Below, piece by piece: positions 16,304-24,283 of a stretch of 64,000 nucleotides of DNA (position 1 is the stretch's first letter; each line of letters begins with the position of its first letter). A program made the translations under genes and the position numbers. The stretch comes from Chloroflexota bacterium (GTDB lineage Bacteria > Chloroflexota > Dehalococcoidia > Dehalococcoidales > UBA2162), in NCBI GenBank assembly GCA_016190825.1, contig JACPPV010000032.1:1-64000 (forward strand), written 5' to 3'. A model generated the notes under the pieces. That model was not told the DNA's origin. It searched no databases and saw nothing but the letters and a program-made list of their open reading frames with translations.

Positions 16304-17593
16304 ATGAGTTTTCCTTCGGAAAATGAAGTTGTCCGCCTCTGGCAGCGGTTGCAGATGATAGAGGGGTTGGAGAGCGAAGACGGCTTGCCGGTGAAGGTCG
16401 TCTACCCCGGAAGGCCCGGTGATGGCCACGGTGCCGACTTCAGGGATGCCATCGTTTTCTGCAATCATGGAGTAACAGCGGGCGATATCGAGATTCATGT
16501 GAGGTCCAGTGATTGGAGCCGCCACTGGCACCTGACAGACCCAGCCTATAACCGGGTCGTTCTCCATGTAGTGATGTGGCATGACACCCGGCAGCCCACT
16601 ATCCTGCAGAATGGCCGGAGTGTGCCCGTCCTGGCGCTGGCGAGGTACCTGCCGGAAGGACCAGGCCACCGGGCAGACCAGCAGCCATTACCCTCGGGGC
16701 CGTGTCTCCCATGCAACCAGATGCAGCAGTCTTTCAATGCCGCGGCCATCGGCGGGGTCTTGGATGGGGCCGGGGAGGTGCGGTTTTTCGCCAAGTCCGC
16801 CCGGTTCCGAATGCGGATAGAACAAGGGGAGACCGGCCAGACGCTCTACGAGGGAATCATGGAAGCGCTGGGTTATGTGAAAAACGTAACGCCGTTCCTG
16901 GAGCTGGCGCAGCGTCTGCCGCTGAAAACTTTGGAGGGAGCCGCTGGGAGCGGCGGCAGTACCGGCCTGCAAAAGCTACTGCTGATGACGGCGGGACTGG
17001 CCCCGCCGCCGCAGTATGGTGAGGGGGATCGAAAACTGGAATTCCGGCGTGAAAGACGCGCTTCCATTTTCGAGCCGGCGTCCCGTGAATGGTATCTCTG
17101 CGGCGTAAGGCCGAAGAACTCCCCGGTGCGCCGCCTGATAGCGCTGGGCCACCTGATCCGCCGCTACGGGGGAGAGGGGCTGGTTAAAGCACTAACAGGG
17201 AAAGTGAGAGACGTACCAGATAAAGGTGGACACCGGGAGCTGGAGGAAGCATTCATCGTCTCTGTTCCAGGCATTGGACGGAAAAGGGAAACCCTTCTTG
17301 GCCGGGAAAAGGCCGCCGTCATTGTCATCAACGTGCTGCTACCCTTCAGTCATGCCCTTGCCCGGTTCACCAGCCAGCCCGGGCTAGGGCAAAAGGCCAG
17401 TGACCTCTACCGGGCTTACCCGTTCCGGGCAACCAACTCAATAGAAAAGCACATGTGCCGCCAGCTTGGTGTGGACAGGAAGCTGGTCAACTCCGCGCGG
17501 CGGCAGCAAGGGCTGCTCCACATCTACAAGAACCTGTGCAGCCAGGGCAAATGTGGGGAGTGCGCTATAGCATCACGTCAGCCAAAAAAGTAA
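16304..17593 (+). CDS. DUF2851 family protein
   Basis: The ATG at 16304 (MSFPSENEVVRLWQ) is preferred over the track's GTG because it lies about 18 bases after the predicted transcript start; this gives 429 residues. The family features are GRPGDGHGADFRDAIV, GDIEIHVRSSDWSRHWHLTDPAYNRVVLHVV and a Cys-containing C-terminus (NLCSQGKCGECAI). The DUF2851 family occurs in Bacteroidetes and Chloroflexi and has no assigned reaction. The N-terminal half has a restriction-endonuclease-like look, which is only an impression. It shares an operator with the small XRE repressor upstream. Confidence 0.82.
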   Translation: MSFPSENEVVRLWQRLQMIEGLESEDGLPVKVVYPGRPGDGHGADFRDAIVFCNHGVTAGDIEIHVRSSDWSRHWHLTDPAYNRVVLHVVMWHDTRQPTILQNGRSVPVLALARYLPEGPGHRADQQPLPSGPCLPCNQMQQSFNAAAIGGVLDGAGEVRFFAKSARFRMRIEQGETGQTLYEGIMEALGYVKNVTPFLELAQRLPLKTLEGAAGSGGSTGLQKLLLMTAGLAPPPQYGEGDRKLEFRRERRASIFEPASREWYLCGVRPKNSPVRRLIALGHLIRRYGGEGLVKALTGKVRDVPDKGGHRELEEAFIVSVPGIGRKRETLLGREKAAVIVINVLLPFSHALARFTSQPGLGQKASDLYRAYPFRATNSIEKHMCRQLGVDRKLVNSARRQQGLLHIYKNLCSQGKCGECAIASRQPKK

Positions 17594-17915
17594 ACTCGTT
17601 CCGGCTGCCTCATCCTTTAAGCGTCCTCTCATTCTTTCTGGAGAAGCGTGAGACGTCAAATACTGGGGCGATGATGTTCATGTTCAGGAACCATTTAATC
17701 AAAAGTCGTACTGCAGCCGATACCAGGAGTCGCGCTCCGACTCGTGGCTTCCGATTACTTCGTTGGTGTTAATCTACCACGACCCACAGGCTTAGTCAGT
17801 TATCTGAAGGTTTATTTCACCACTCTGCCAGATAATTAGTTTTGACTGGAACGGCCGTTAAGACCTGAAGTAGCATGGCTCATCGCACCGGGTGTTGCCT
17901 TTGAATGTAGCTTCC
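17594..17915. other. Non-coding gap with no recognised element
   Basis: This 322-base gap lies between the DUF2851 gene and the end of prmC (convergent). I see no gene, tRNA, T-run hairpin or promoter pair in it. CGCGCTCCGACTCGTGG is a short imperfect palindrome. Confidence 0.5.
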
Positions 17916-18755
17916 CTAGCTGACCCCCACCCTGACCACCCGTTTGATCCCCCGCAAGTCGGGGATAAGATCAATTTCAGTCGAGTGATAGACCTGGCGA
18001 AGCAACTCAGCCACCGCTTCACTTTGCCCCGCCCCCACCTCCAGAAGTAACACGCCTCCGGGGCGGAGCTTGCCTTCCGCCTGAGCGACCAAACGGCGGA
18101 TTACATCAAGCCCGTCAGCGCCTCCGTTCAGTGCCAGCGATGGTTCGAAAGGCTGCGTATTTACTTTAGACAGTTCTTCTTCGCGCACGTAGGGCAGGTT
18201 GGCTACGATCAAATCGACTGGCTCGGGCAGAGGGTCAAGCAGATCGCCCTGCAACAGCGTGACCCGGTCTAGAACGCCGTGTTTCTCGCAGTTCTTCCGC
18301 GCCACTTTCAGCGCCGCCGGAGAGACGTCAATAGCGTAGATTTTACATTTGGGCACGTGCACCGCCACGCTGACTGCAACCGCCCCGCTCCCTGTCCCAA
18401 CATCTGATATTGAAATCCCTTGGCTTTCACGGGCAAATGCCAGCATCTGTTCAACCAGAAGCTCAGTTTCAGGCCGGGGTATGAGGACGTTTCTGTCTAC
18501 GTAGAAATCCAGTCCGAAGAACTCGCGGTGCCCGGTAAGATAAGCTGCCGGCTCGCCACTCAGCCGGCGCTCAATGAACCATCGGAAGGCTTCGGAATCC
18601 TTTGTGCCAAGGTCATCATCGAAGGCAAGATATAGCTGCACCCTATCAAGTCCGAGAACATGCCGCAGCAGCACTTCTGCTTCCAGGCTGGCATCCTCGA
18701 TACGGACGGATGCCAGGGTCTCGGTTGCCCAACGTAGCGCATGCCCGACCGTCAC
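17916..18755 (-). CDS. prmC: Peptide chain release factor N5-glutamine methyltransferase
   Basis: 279 residues from a GTG overlapping the prfA stop by four bases. An N-terminal helical recognition domain (VLLRHVLGLDRVQLYLAF, AYLTGHREFFGLDFYV, VLIPRPETELL) is followed by a class I SAM domain with DVGTGSGAVAVS. The catalytic motif that is normally NPPY reads NLPYV, a variant I believe occurs in some lineages. It methylates the GGQ glutamine of RF1/RF2. Its coupling with prfA is the standard bacterial arrangement. Confidence 0.94.
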   Translation of the reverse strand: MTVGHALRWATETLASVRIEDASLEAEVLLRHVLGLDRVQLYLAFDDDLGTKDSEAFRWFIERRLSGEPAAYLTGHREFFGLDFYVDRNVLIPRPETELLVEQMLAFARESQGISISDVGTGSGAVAVSVAVHVPKCKIYAIDVSPAALKVARKNCEKHGVLDRVTLLQGDLLDPLPEPVDLIVANLPYVREEELSKVNTQPFEPSLALNGGADGLDVIRRLVAQAEGKLRPGGVLLLEVGAGQSEAVAELLRQVYHSTEIDLIPDLRGIKRVVRVGVS

Positions 18756-19825
18756 ACCAACTGCGCCTCAAGTTGTTTTGTTTGCTCGCTGGTGGCCAGG
18801 ATATCAATCAACGGGTCAAGCTCTCCCGCCAAAATCCGGGGCAGGTTATGCATGGTAACGCCAATGCGGTGGTCGGTAACCCGGTCCTGCGGAAAATTAT
18901 AGGTACGTATCTTTTCGGCGCGCTCGCCGGTGCCTACCTGAGACTGGCGCTCTTTGACCTGCGCCTCTTCCTGCTTCCGCCGCTCCATGTCCATTATCCG
19001 GGCACGGAGCACTGCCATCGCCTTCATTCTGTTTCTCAGCTGGGAGCGCTCATCTTGACAGGCGACAACAATGCCTGAGGGCAAATGGGTGATGCGCACA
19101 GCGGTGGCGACCTTGTTTACATTCTGTCCGCCGGCGCCGCCGCTATGGTAAATATCAATCCTGAGATCGCCCGGATCAATATCCACCTCTACATCCTCCA
19201 CCTCGGGAAGCACCGCCACAGTAGCAGTGGAGGTATGAATCCGCCCCGAAGCTTCAGTCGTCGGCACCCTTTGTACGCGGTGGACTCCCCGTTCAAACTT
19301 GAACCGGCTGAAAGCGCCTCTGCCCTTTACTTCAAAAATGACTTCTTTGAACCCACCAGCGCCGCTCTCGCTGGTGTTCATGATGTCAACATCCCAGCCC
19401 TTTGATTGGGCATAGCGGCTGTACATACGAAAAAGGTCGGCGGCGAACAGGGCTGCTTCCTCTCCGCCGGTCCCCGAGCGGACCTCCACGATGATGTTCC
19501 GCTCGTCGTTTTCGTCTTTGGGCAGCAGAGACAGCTTCAACTCCTGTTCCAGCTCTTCGAGCTGCGACTCAAGGCTTTCGATTTCCTGCTTGACGAGAGC
19601 CCTCATTTCCTCGTCCAAGCCCTCTTTCAGCATCGCCCTGGTTTCCTCGAGCGTCCGGAACAGCGCTTCATGCCGCCGATACATGGTCACAACCTCTTCC
19701 AGAGAGGCCCTCTCACGCGCCAGTTTCTCCAGCTCCTTCCGGTCCGAAGCAACCTCAGGAAGGGCAATTTTTTCTTCCAATTCCTGGTAATGCTTGTTAA
19801 TTTGTTCCAGTTTATCCCACATCAT
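18752..19825 (-). CDS. prfA: Peptide chain release factor 1
   Basis: 357 residues, the normal length. The N-terminal coiled-coil domain is followed by the RF family block VRSGTGGEEAALFAADLFRMY, a domain with VHRVQRVPTTEASGRIHTST (PxT-type stop recognition), and the peptidyl-hydrolysis loop HSGGAGGQNVNK. It ends translation at UAA and UAG. It is first in a prfA-prmC operon with a good promoter 24 bases upstream of the start. Confidence 0.97.
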   Translation of the reverse strand: MMWDKLEQINKHYQELEEKIALPEVASDRKELEKLARERASLEEVVTMYRRHEALFRTLEETRAMLKEGLDEEMRALVKQEIESLESQLEELEQELKLSLLPKDENDERNIIVEVRSGTGGEEAALFAADLFRMYSRYAQSKGWDVDIMNTSESGAGGFKEVIFEVKGRGAFSRFKFERGVHRVQRVPTTEASGRIHTSTATVAVLPEVEDVEVDIDPGDLRIDIYHSGGAGGQNVNKVATAVRITHLPSGIVVACQDERSQLRNRMKAMAVLRARIMDMERRKQEEAQVKERQSQVGTGERAEKIRTYNFPQDRVTDHRIGVTMHNLPRILAGELDPLIDILATSEQTKQLEAQLV

Positions 19826-19848
19826 GATGTTTCTTCCTCGCTACCAAA

Positions 19849-19877
19849 ATTATATCACAGGCGTGGCAGGTGCTCAA
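19849..19877 (-). promoter_or_regulatory. Promoter of prfA-prmC
   Basis: Minus strand TTGAGC, 17 bases, TATAAT (perfect -10). Transcription would start near 19842. Confidence 0.65.
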
Positions 19878-20061
19878 AAGCATGGGCAGTGTTGCCAGGT
19901 TCCGCCCGCTGGATGGCCCCAACCTTGTGCGGCGGAATTGGGCCTGGTAGTGTTAAGATTCATAGAAACCCTATCATTTCTTCGTATCCTGTGCATATCT
20001 TCCTGGTATCCTGAGAATGGAGAGCAAAAGCTTTCCTGACAAACTGGCAGGGAGGGGTACC

Positions 20062-20409
20062 ATGAACAAAAATATCAAGACAGCATTAATAATCGGGGGT
20101 ATCATTTTGGCCGTTCTCATTGTCCTGCTGCTGGTCTTCGGACTAATTCCGGGGCGGCAGGGTTACGGATACGGGATGATTGGTTCCGGTATGATGGGAG
20201 GTGTTGGGGCCATGTTTATTACGCCAATTTTATGGATAGGCATTCTCATCTTGATCATCTGGGCGATAACGGCGGCCGCCCGTGGCCCGTGGGAATCAAA
20301 CATTCCTGCGCAATCGGCAGACTCAGCCCTGCAGGTACTGAAAAGGAGGTACGCCCGGGGCGAGATAGACAGAGAAGAATACGAAACCAGAAAGAAAGAC
20401 ATCACCTGA
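20062..20409 (+). CDS. Small membrane protein with C-terminal SHOCT motif
   Basis: The ATG at 20062 has GGGAGGGG upstream; the track's 20017 is rejected. 115 residues: TM1 (ALIIGGIILAVLIVLLLVFGLI), a Gly/Met-rich linker (GYGYGMIGSGMMGG), TM2 (FITPILWIGILILIIWAI), then a short cytosolic tail ending in a SHOCT domain (ALQVLKRRYARGEIDREEYETRKKDI). SHOCT modules are short oligomerisation motifs often found at the C-terminus of small membrane proteins, sometimes near copper genes. Function unknown. Confidence 0.82.
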   Translation: MNKNIKTALIIGGIILAVLIVLLLVFGLIPGRQGYGYGMIGSGMMGGVGAMFITPILWIGILILIIWAITAAARGPWESNIPAQSADSALQVLKRRYARGEIDREEYETRKKDIT

Positions 20410-20462
20410 ACAGATGGCTTTACACTGAGGCGCGGATCGAATTTTCACGCAAAAGAAGCGTT

Positions 20463-20539
20463 TGGCGACCCCGAGGGGATTTGAACCCCTGATCTACGCC
20501 GTGACAGGGCGTTATGTTAGACCGCTACACCACGGGGCC
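20463..20539 (-). tRNA. tRNA-Asp (GTC)
   Basis: 77 bases on the minus strand with an encoded CCA. The acceptor GGCCCCG pairs with CGGGGTC, including one G-U. The anticodon stem ACGCC/GGCGT encloses CTGTCAC with anticodon GTC. The T arm is AGGGG-TTCAAAT-CCCCT. All arms fold. The ORF at 20232-20492 overlaps it and is not a gene. Confidence 0.95.
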
Positions 20540-20781
20540 CCCCTCAGCATTCTAAGTCTAACAAGAAGCGCATTTTGTGTCAATCGGTTGGGCGATAATA
20601 ATTTGGCAGCCGGACAGTTCACTTCAGCCCCCTTTTCGCACCACGCGCTCACCACCACATAGATTATGGGCAGGCATTATTTCGGGTGCCCCATATTAGT
20701 CGATTCATTTCTGCTCTTGACTAAGCGAGAGATAAATGTTAAAACGGATTATCAAATCCTGGCTGCAAGGAGGCACCTATC

Positions 20782-21192
20782 TTGTTAGAAAAGCAGTTGG
20801 ACTCTACTCACTACAAGCAGGTCGTTTTTTCCGATGCTGCGCCAAAGGCGGTCGGCCCGTATTCCCAGGCAATCAGGGCAGGGAACTTCCTGTTCGTATC
20901 GGGACAACTGGCGCTGGACCCCGCTACGGGGAACATGGTCGAAGGCGGCATCGAGGAGCAAACAAGGCGGTCAATCGAGAATATTAAGGCCGTCCTTGCC
21001 GCCGTCGGCGCATCACTCACCGACGTGGTCAAGACCACGGTCTTTCTTAGAGATATGGGGCATTTCGCCAGCATGAACGCGGTGTACCAGGAGTATTTCG
21101 GCGCGAACGCACCGGCGCGTTCGACCGTGGAGGTGGCCCGGCTGCCGAGGGACGGGATGGTAGAGATTGAAGCAGTAGCGATTATCGGATAG
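20782..21192 (+). CDS. RidA/YjgF-family enamine/imine deaminase
   Basis: 136 residues from a TTG with AAGGAGG eight bases upstream. Family motifs: [21 protein letters not shown] at the N-terminus, [37 protein letters not shown] and the signature [24 protein letters not shown], with the catalytic Arg that contacts the substrate carboxylate. RidA trimers hydrolyse reactive enamines from PLP enzymes such as threonine dehydratase. The canonical residues suggest an active RidA-clade member. Confidence 0.93.
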   Translation: MLEKQLDSTHYKQVVFSDAAPKAVGPYSQAIRAGNFLFVSGQLALDPATGNMVEGGIEEQTRRSIENIKAVLAAVGASLTDVVKTTVFLRDMGHFASMNAVYQEYFGANAPARSTVEVARLPRDGMVEIEAVAIIG

Positions 21193-21227
21193 GCTTGGAT
21201 ACGATAGTAACAGTCGAACTGCGCGCC

Positions 21228-21288
21228 GTTCGTGGTGAGCCTGTCGAACCATCGGCGCGCCCTTCGACAAGCTCAGGGCGAACGGGTC
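21228..21288. repeat. Dispersed palindromic repeat (GTTCG...CGAAC type)
   Basis: The arms CGTTCGTGGTGAGC-CTGTCGAACC and CCTTCGACAAGCTCAGGGCG-AACGG form a multi-arm palindrome between ridA and queF. Related pieces occur in the elements near 9000-9180 and 35760-35870. Confidence 0.6.
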
Positions 21289-21335
21289 ATTATGGCACTG
21301 CTTTATACAAGCCAGCAACTGGAAAGGAGGGCAAT

Positions 21336-21737
21336 ATGGTCCTAGACAAATACGCACTGAAACGATTCGATGTTGAGCGGGAGGACGCCATTGACACGCA
21401 GATGCTTGAGGCGATCCCCTTCGATTACCCGGAATCAGCCACCGAGGTGGTCTACGAGACGGACGAGTTCACCGCCGTCTGTCCGTGGACCGGTCTGCCG
21501 GATTTCGCCCGCCTGACGATAAAATATGTACCGGGCAACTCCCTGGTGGAGCTCAAATCCCTGAAATACTATCTCACTTCCTACCGTAACGTAGGCATCC
21601 TCCAGGAGCACGCCGTCAACCGCATCCTGAACGACCTGGTGGCGCTGCTCAAGCCCGTTTCGATGACGGTGGAGGCCGAGTACCGGGAGCGGGGGGGGAT
21701 AAAGACGCGGGCGGTGGCGGGGTTCAACGAAGGCTGA
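21336..21737 (+). CDS. queF: NADPH-dependent 7-cyano-7-deazaguanine reductase (QueF, short type)
   Basis: The ATG at 21336 has AAAGGAGG five bases upstream. The track's 48 extra residues are translated palindromic repeat. 133 residues, so a unimodular type I QueF. The nucleophilic Cys is in [14 protein letters not shown], and the NADPH-binding QueF motif is [15 protein letters not shown]. The downstream Glu/His pair (LQEHAVNRI) also fits. It reduces preQ0 to preQ1 in queuosine synthesis. No other queuosine gene is in the window. Confidence 0.92.
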   Translation: MVLDKYALKRFDVEREDAIDTQMLEAIPFDYPESATEVVYETDEFTAVCPWTGLPDFARLTIKYVPGNSLVELKSLKYYLTSYRNVGILQEHAVNRILNDLVALLKPVSMTVEAEYRERGGIKTRAVAGFNEG

Positions 21738-21913
21738 GGATAGCAACAACCGATGTCATTCCCGCGAAAGCGGGAATCCAGGGGAGGCGAGGGCTGGATT
21801 CTCCGGCTTGACCGGAGAAAGACGCTACTAAACAACCTCATGAATAGGAATTTCAGAATCGAAAAGCCCCCCGAGTTTTCCCGTGAAAGCGGGCGAAGGA
21901 GTGTCTCGGCAGG

Positions 21914-22855
21914 CTAGTTTCTTAGCGGGTACACCTCGGCTCTCCCGTCCTTGATATCAGGGGGAAACTCTCCCACCTGCCAACCATCTCCCGTAGTCTC
22001 CAGATAAAGGTATTTTTTGCCCTCATATAAATAGTGCGTACCGTACGCAGTTGATAACGAAACCCCAACAGCCATGTGACTGTCATTCCTTAAAAGCAAT
22101 AGAGCAACATCATATCCGAGCCGATCGAGTAGAGCCGCAACGAGAATCGATGTATCTTCACAGTCTCCGCCTCTATCAAAAAGAGTCTGTATGGGGTAGC
22201 GTGGATACTCATCGTAACCCGTCGTAACGTCGTCGGAAGTATAAGGCAGGCTTTGAACGAAAGCTATCACGAAATCGAGTTTCTGGAGTTCGCTAAAACC
22301 CTGTTGCAGGGCGGCGTTGTTTATATGTTCGACCATCTTGTCAATATAAACGTCGTCTGTTGTATCTTTCGCCAGTTCGACGTAAGTAGAGCCTAATGAG
22401 GGTCTTTCCGTCTGTAAATATTCAAAATATAACGCTAACGATATTGGCAAATCCCAGTTCCAGTCCCATCCTTGATAAGCCCAGCCATAATGCTGGGTTA
22501 CCGTAACCCCGAGGATTTTGTCCAACTTTCCTTGCGAGAGTGATAAGTCTGACTGTAAGCCAGCTATCCGATTCTCAAAGCTGATTAGCTGTCTTTCACT
22601 CCTTTCTAAATCTGCCTTCAGAATGGAATTCTTTTGTCCCAAAGTATCTCTCTCCGTTCGCAAGAACGCGGTTTGATTTTTCTGGACAGTATTCTCTTGC
22701 TCCAGTTCGGAGACTTCGTTGGTGAGAGTGGAGACCTGAATTTCAAGGTTTTCCATTACTGGCTGATATTTCTTGATTGCCAGCAGGTAACCAGTCCCAG
22801 CCCCTGCGAACAAACAAACGACAAAGATGACGATAAGGATTGACTTTTTACCCAT
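21914..22855 (-). CDS. Membrane-anchored coiled-coil protein with a transglutaminase-like cysteine-protease domain
   Basis: 313 residues. A signal anchor (SILIVIFVVCLFAGAGTGYLL) is followed by a long coiled coil (about residues 30-110, heptads such as LTNEVSELEQEN and LERSERQLISFENRIAGLQ). The C-terminal domain has the Cys of DRGGDCEDTSILVAALL, a His in DSHMAVGVS and a downstream acidic LETTGDG, matching the Cys-His-Asp order of transglutaminase-like proteases. The catalytic part should face outward. Its nearest relatives by feel are archaeal and Dehalococcoidia exported transglutaminase-like proteins. Substrate unknown. Confidence 0.75.
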   Translation of the reverse strand: MGKKSILIVIFVVCLFAGAGTGYLLAIKKYQPVMENLEIQVSTLTNEVSELEQENTVQKNQTAFLRTERDTLGQKNSILKADLERSERQLISFENRIAGLQSDLSLSQGKLDKILGVTVTQHYGWAYQGWDWNWDLPISLALYFEYLQTERPSLGSTYVELAKDTTDDVYIDKMVEHINNAALQQGFSELQKLDFVIAFVQSLPYTSDDVTTGYDEYPRYPIQTLFDRGGDCEDTSILVAALLDRLGYDVALLLLRNDSHMAVGVSLSTAYGTHYLYEGKKYLYLETTGDGWQVGEFPPDIKDGRAEVYPLRN

Positions 22856-22924
22856 GAGGCACCTCCCCGCTGACTAATAGCTTCGAGGAATCAACTGTCC
22901 AGAAAGTTTGCACTACTCTCCTTA

Positions 22925-22968
22925 ATGGTTCTCTTTCTCTCCCCACCCCCACCCTCATCTCCGCCTTG
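22925..22968 (-). repeat. radA 3'-end-like copy C (most diverged)
   Basis: Just after the RelE-like stop, the minus strand again encodes MRVGVGRERE, resembling the RadA tail IRVGVGRGKE. The first 17 bases of TCTCCCCACCCCCACCC match the other two copies exactly. See copies at 23696-23770 and the radA end. Confidence 0.6.
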
Positions 22969-22983
22969 AACGTGCCGCACGGT

Positions 22984-23238
22984 CTAAGCCTGGTACGCAT
23001 CACCTCTTGACCTCACCCGGTAGATGGTGACCACCTTTGCTTCATCGTCAATCTGGTAAAGGATGCGGTAGTCACCCATGCGAATCCGGTAGCCCTCTCT
23101 GGCGGTCAGTTTTTTGGCGCCGGGCGGACGGGAGTTCTCAGCCAGACCGGCGATAACCCTGTTGACTCTCTCCCGGATTTGCGTCGGAAGTCTCCCAACT
23201 TGCCGGTGGGAGCTGCGGCTAACCTCCAGCCGGTACAC
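22984..23238 (-). CDS. RelE/ParE-type toxin
   Basis: The GTG at 23238 (VYRLEVSRSSHRQVGRL) gives the usual 84 residues; the track start adds out-of-family sequence. The RelE fold is recognisable by LPTQIRERVNRVIAGLAENSRPPGAKKL and the C-terminal core YRIRMGDYRILYQIDDEAKVVTIYRVRSRGD, which keeps the basic residues used to cleave mRNA at the ribosome. It overlaps the antitoxin gene by 20 bases, so the two are co-expressed. Confidence 0.88.
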   Translation of the reverse strand: MYRLEVSRSSHRQVGRLPTQIRERVNRVIAGLAENSRPPGAKKLTAREGYRIRMGDYRILYQIDDEAKVVTIYRVRSRGDAYQA

Positions 23239-23506
23239 GGCTTTTCCGATGTTTCGCCTTGGCGAGGTGCTCCTCAAAGGGCATCGTTGGCTCTCTGTCA
23301 AGCTCAGCCTGAAGCAGATCGGCGGCATCGGACAGGTCTTCCAGGCGTTCTATCATATCGTTATACTGGTCAATGCCGATTAGGACGGCCTTGACCCGGC
23401 TGCCGGAGACTATCAGATAAGGTTCTCCGCCTGCCGAGACCTCATCCACAAGCTGCGTCAGTTTTGGCCGGGCCTCCGCCATACCGATTGATTTGATCTT
23501 AGTCAT
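23219..23506 (-). CDS. Phd/YefM-type antitoxin
   Basis: The ATG at 23506 has TTAAGGAG upstream and gives 95 residues; the track start includes promoter DNA. The N-terminal Phd/YefM DNA-binding and dimerisation fold is IGMAEARPKLTQLVDEVSAGGEPYLIVSGSRVKAVLIGIDQYNDM. A C-terminal helical tail (LQAELDREPTMPFEEHLAKA) should wrap the toxin. A perfect palindrome 25 bases upstream is the likely autoregulatory operator. Confidence 0.88.
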   Translation of the reverse strand: MTKIKSIGMAEARPKLTQLVDEVSAGGEPYLIVSGSRVKAVLIGIDQYNDMIERLEDLSDAADLLQAELDREPTMPFEEHLAKAKHRKSRVPAGG

Positions 23507-23530
23507 AGCGCTCTCCTTAATGGATACATT

Positions 23531-23548
23531 AACATTAATATTAATGTT
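23531..23548 (-). promoter_or_regulatory. 18-bp palindromic operator of the Phd/RelE-like pair
   Basis: AACATTAATATTAATGTT is a perfect palindrome between the antitoxin start and its likely promoter. An extra half-site ATTAATGT follows on the minus strand. Phd/YefM antitoxins repress by binding such sites. Confidence 0.65.
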
Positions 23549-23610
23549 TGGCAAGTTGTTTATGGGCAGCTACCCGTGGAACTGCCATGCCGGCCACCGA
23601 GCCAGAATCC

Positions 23611-23683
23611 AAGTGGGGTGGGAGTAGATTCCCGCTGGAGTTTACCCCTGCGAAGTCAGGGGCGGGAATGACAATAGAGGTGC
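23611..23683. repeat. Dispersed hairpin repeat (related copy at 63614-63687)
   Basis: GGAGTAGATTCC, GGAGTTTACCCC and GGAATGACAATAG are shared with 63614-63687. The middle palindrome differs: CCCCTGCGAAGTCAGGGG here, CCCCGTACTTGATACGGGG there. The whole unit folds as a hairpin. Confidence 0.65.
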
Positions 23684-23695
23684 GGAAATAGCACC

Positions 23696-23770
23696 TCACG
23701 CAATCTGTTCTTTTCCGCTGTCTCTCCCCACCCCCACCCGTATCGCCTCCCGCAGGGTGCTGACAGGGTA
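23696..23770 (-). pseudogene. Orphan radA 3'-end fragment (copy B)
   Basis: An open frame reads YPVSTLREAIRVGVGRDSGKEQIA and stops. It is a second, differently ending version of the RadA tail (ATLREAIRVGVGRGKEASASE). At DNA level 30 bases are shared with one mismatch. It follows the DUF4258/DUF2283 pair as the real radA end precedes it. Confidence 0.75.
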
Positions 23771-23777
23771 CGACCTT

Positions 23778-23978
23778 TCACACGGTCTCAAACTGGAGGC
23801 GCTTCAGTTCCTCGGGCGGAATACGCTTCTTAATACCAAGAATCTCAATGCCCACCGCCTGCCCATTGGCGTTATAGTCCACGATAATGCCGGGCTGAAC
23901 TTCCTCGGATTCGACTATCTGGCTTTCGTCGAGGCGGAAATACAGGGCATCGCTGGACTCATCTATCTTGATTCTCAT
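23778..23978 (-). CDS. DUF2283 family small protein
   Basis: The ATG at 23978 has GGAGGA upstream and gives 66 residues; the track start is too long. The family pattern is MRIKIDESSDALYFRL, then EEVQPGIIVDYNANGQAVGIEILGIKKR. DUF2283 genes are frequently paired with DUF4258, and the pair behaves by context like a toxin-antitoxin module, with the DUF2283 protein as presumed antidote. It overlaps DUF4258 by four bases (ATGA). Confidence 0.85.
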   Translation of the reverse strand: MRIKIDESSDALYFRLDESQIVESEEVQPGIIVDYNANGQAVGIEILGIKKRIPPEELKRLQFETV

Positions 23979-24253
23979 ATGTTCCTCCATTCCCGGCGGT
24001 CGAAAAACAATGTGACAATAATCATCGGTGACTCGCCTTCTTGCCTGGTCACCACTCTCAGCACGCGCCCGCCATGCTCCCGTATCGGCTTTAGATAGTG
24101 GACAGTGCCGTCTTCGTTTCGCTCTGTCCGCATCGGCTCCGCTATCGTGCGCTCGACCCACTCCAGGGCTATGTTACGCTCTTTGAGCATGTCCTCTGCG
24201 TGAGCGGTGAAGTTTAGCTCTATTATCAGCGTCTCCTGAGTTAATTTTACCAT
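23975..24253 (-). CDS. DUF4258 family protein, RelE-like fold, putative toxin
   Basis: Up to 92 residues. The core is LNFTAHAEDMLKERNIALEWVERTIAEP, then the strand-turn-strand GTVHYLKPIREHGGRVLRVVTRQ and IIVTLFFDRR, typical of DUF4258 (Cdi/RelE-like). The start is uncertain: the ATG at 24253 has no ribosome binding site, and family members usually begin at the IIEL that follows an AGGAG here. It starts about 30 bases after the radA stop and is coupled to DUF2283, so radA and this pair are probably co-transcribed. Confidence 0.8.
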   Translation of the reverse strand: MVKLTQETLIIELNFTAHAEDMLKERNIALEWVERTIAEPMRTERNEDGTVHYLKPIREHGGRVLRVVTRQEGESPMIIVTLFFDRREWRNI

Positions 24254-24283
24254 AAAGCGGGTGGCTACACTGAATTAAGTCCG

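Noticed and set aside
20232-20492. ORF of 86 residues on the plus strand
   Set aside because: It overlaps the tRNA-Asp gene and the SHOCT gene and has no protein-like composition.
20463-20539. tRNA-Asp as an attachment site for an integrated element
   Set aside because: No duplicate of the tRNA 3' end and no integrase are visible nearby.
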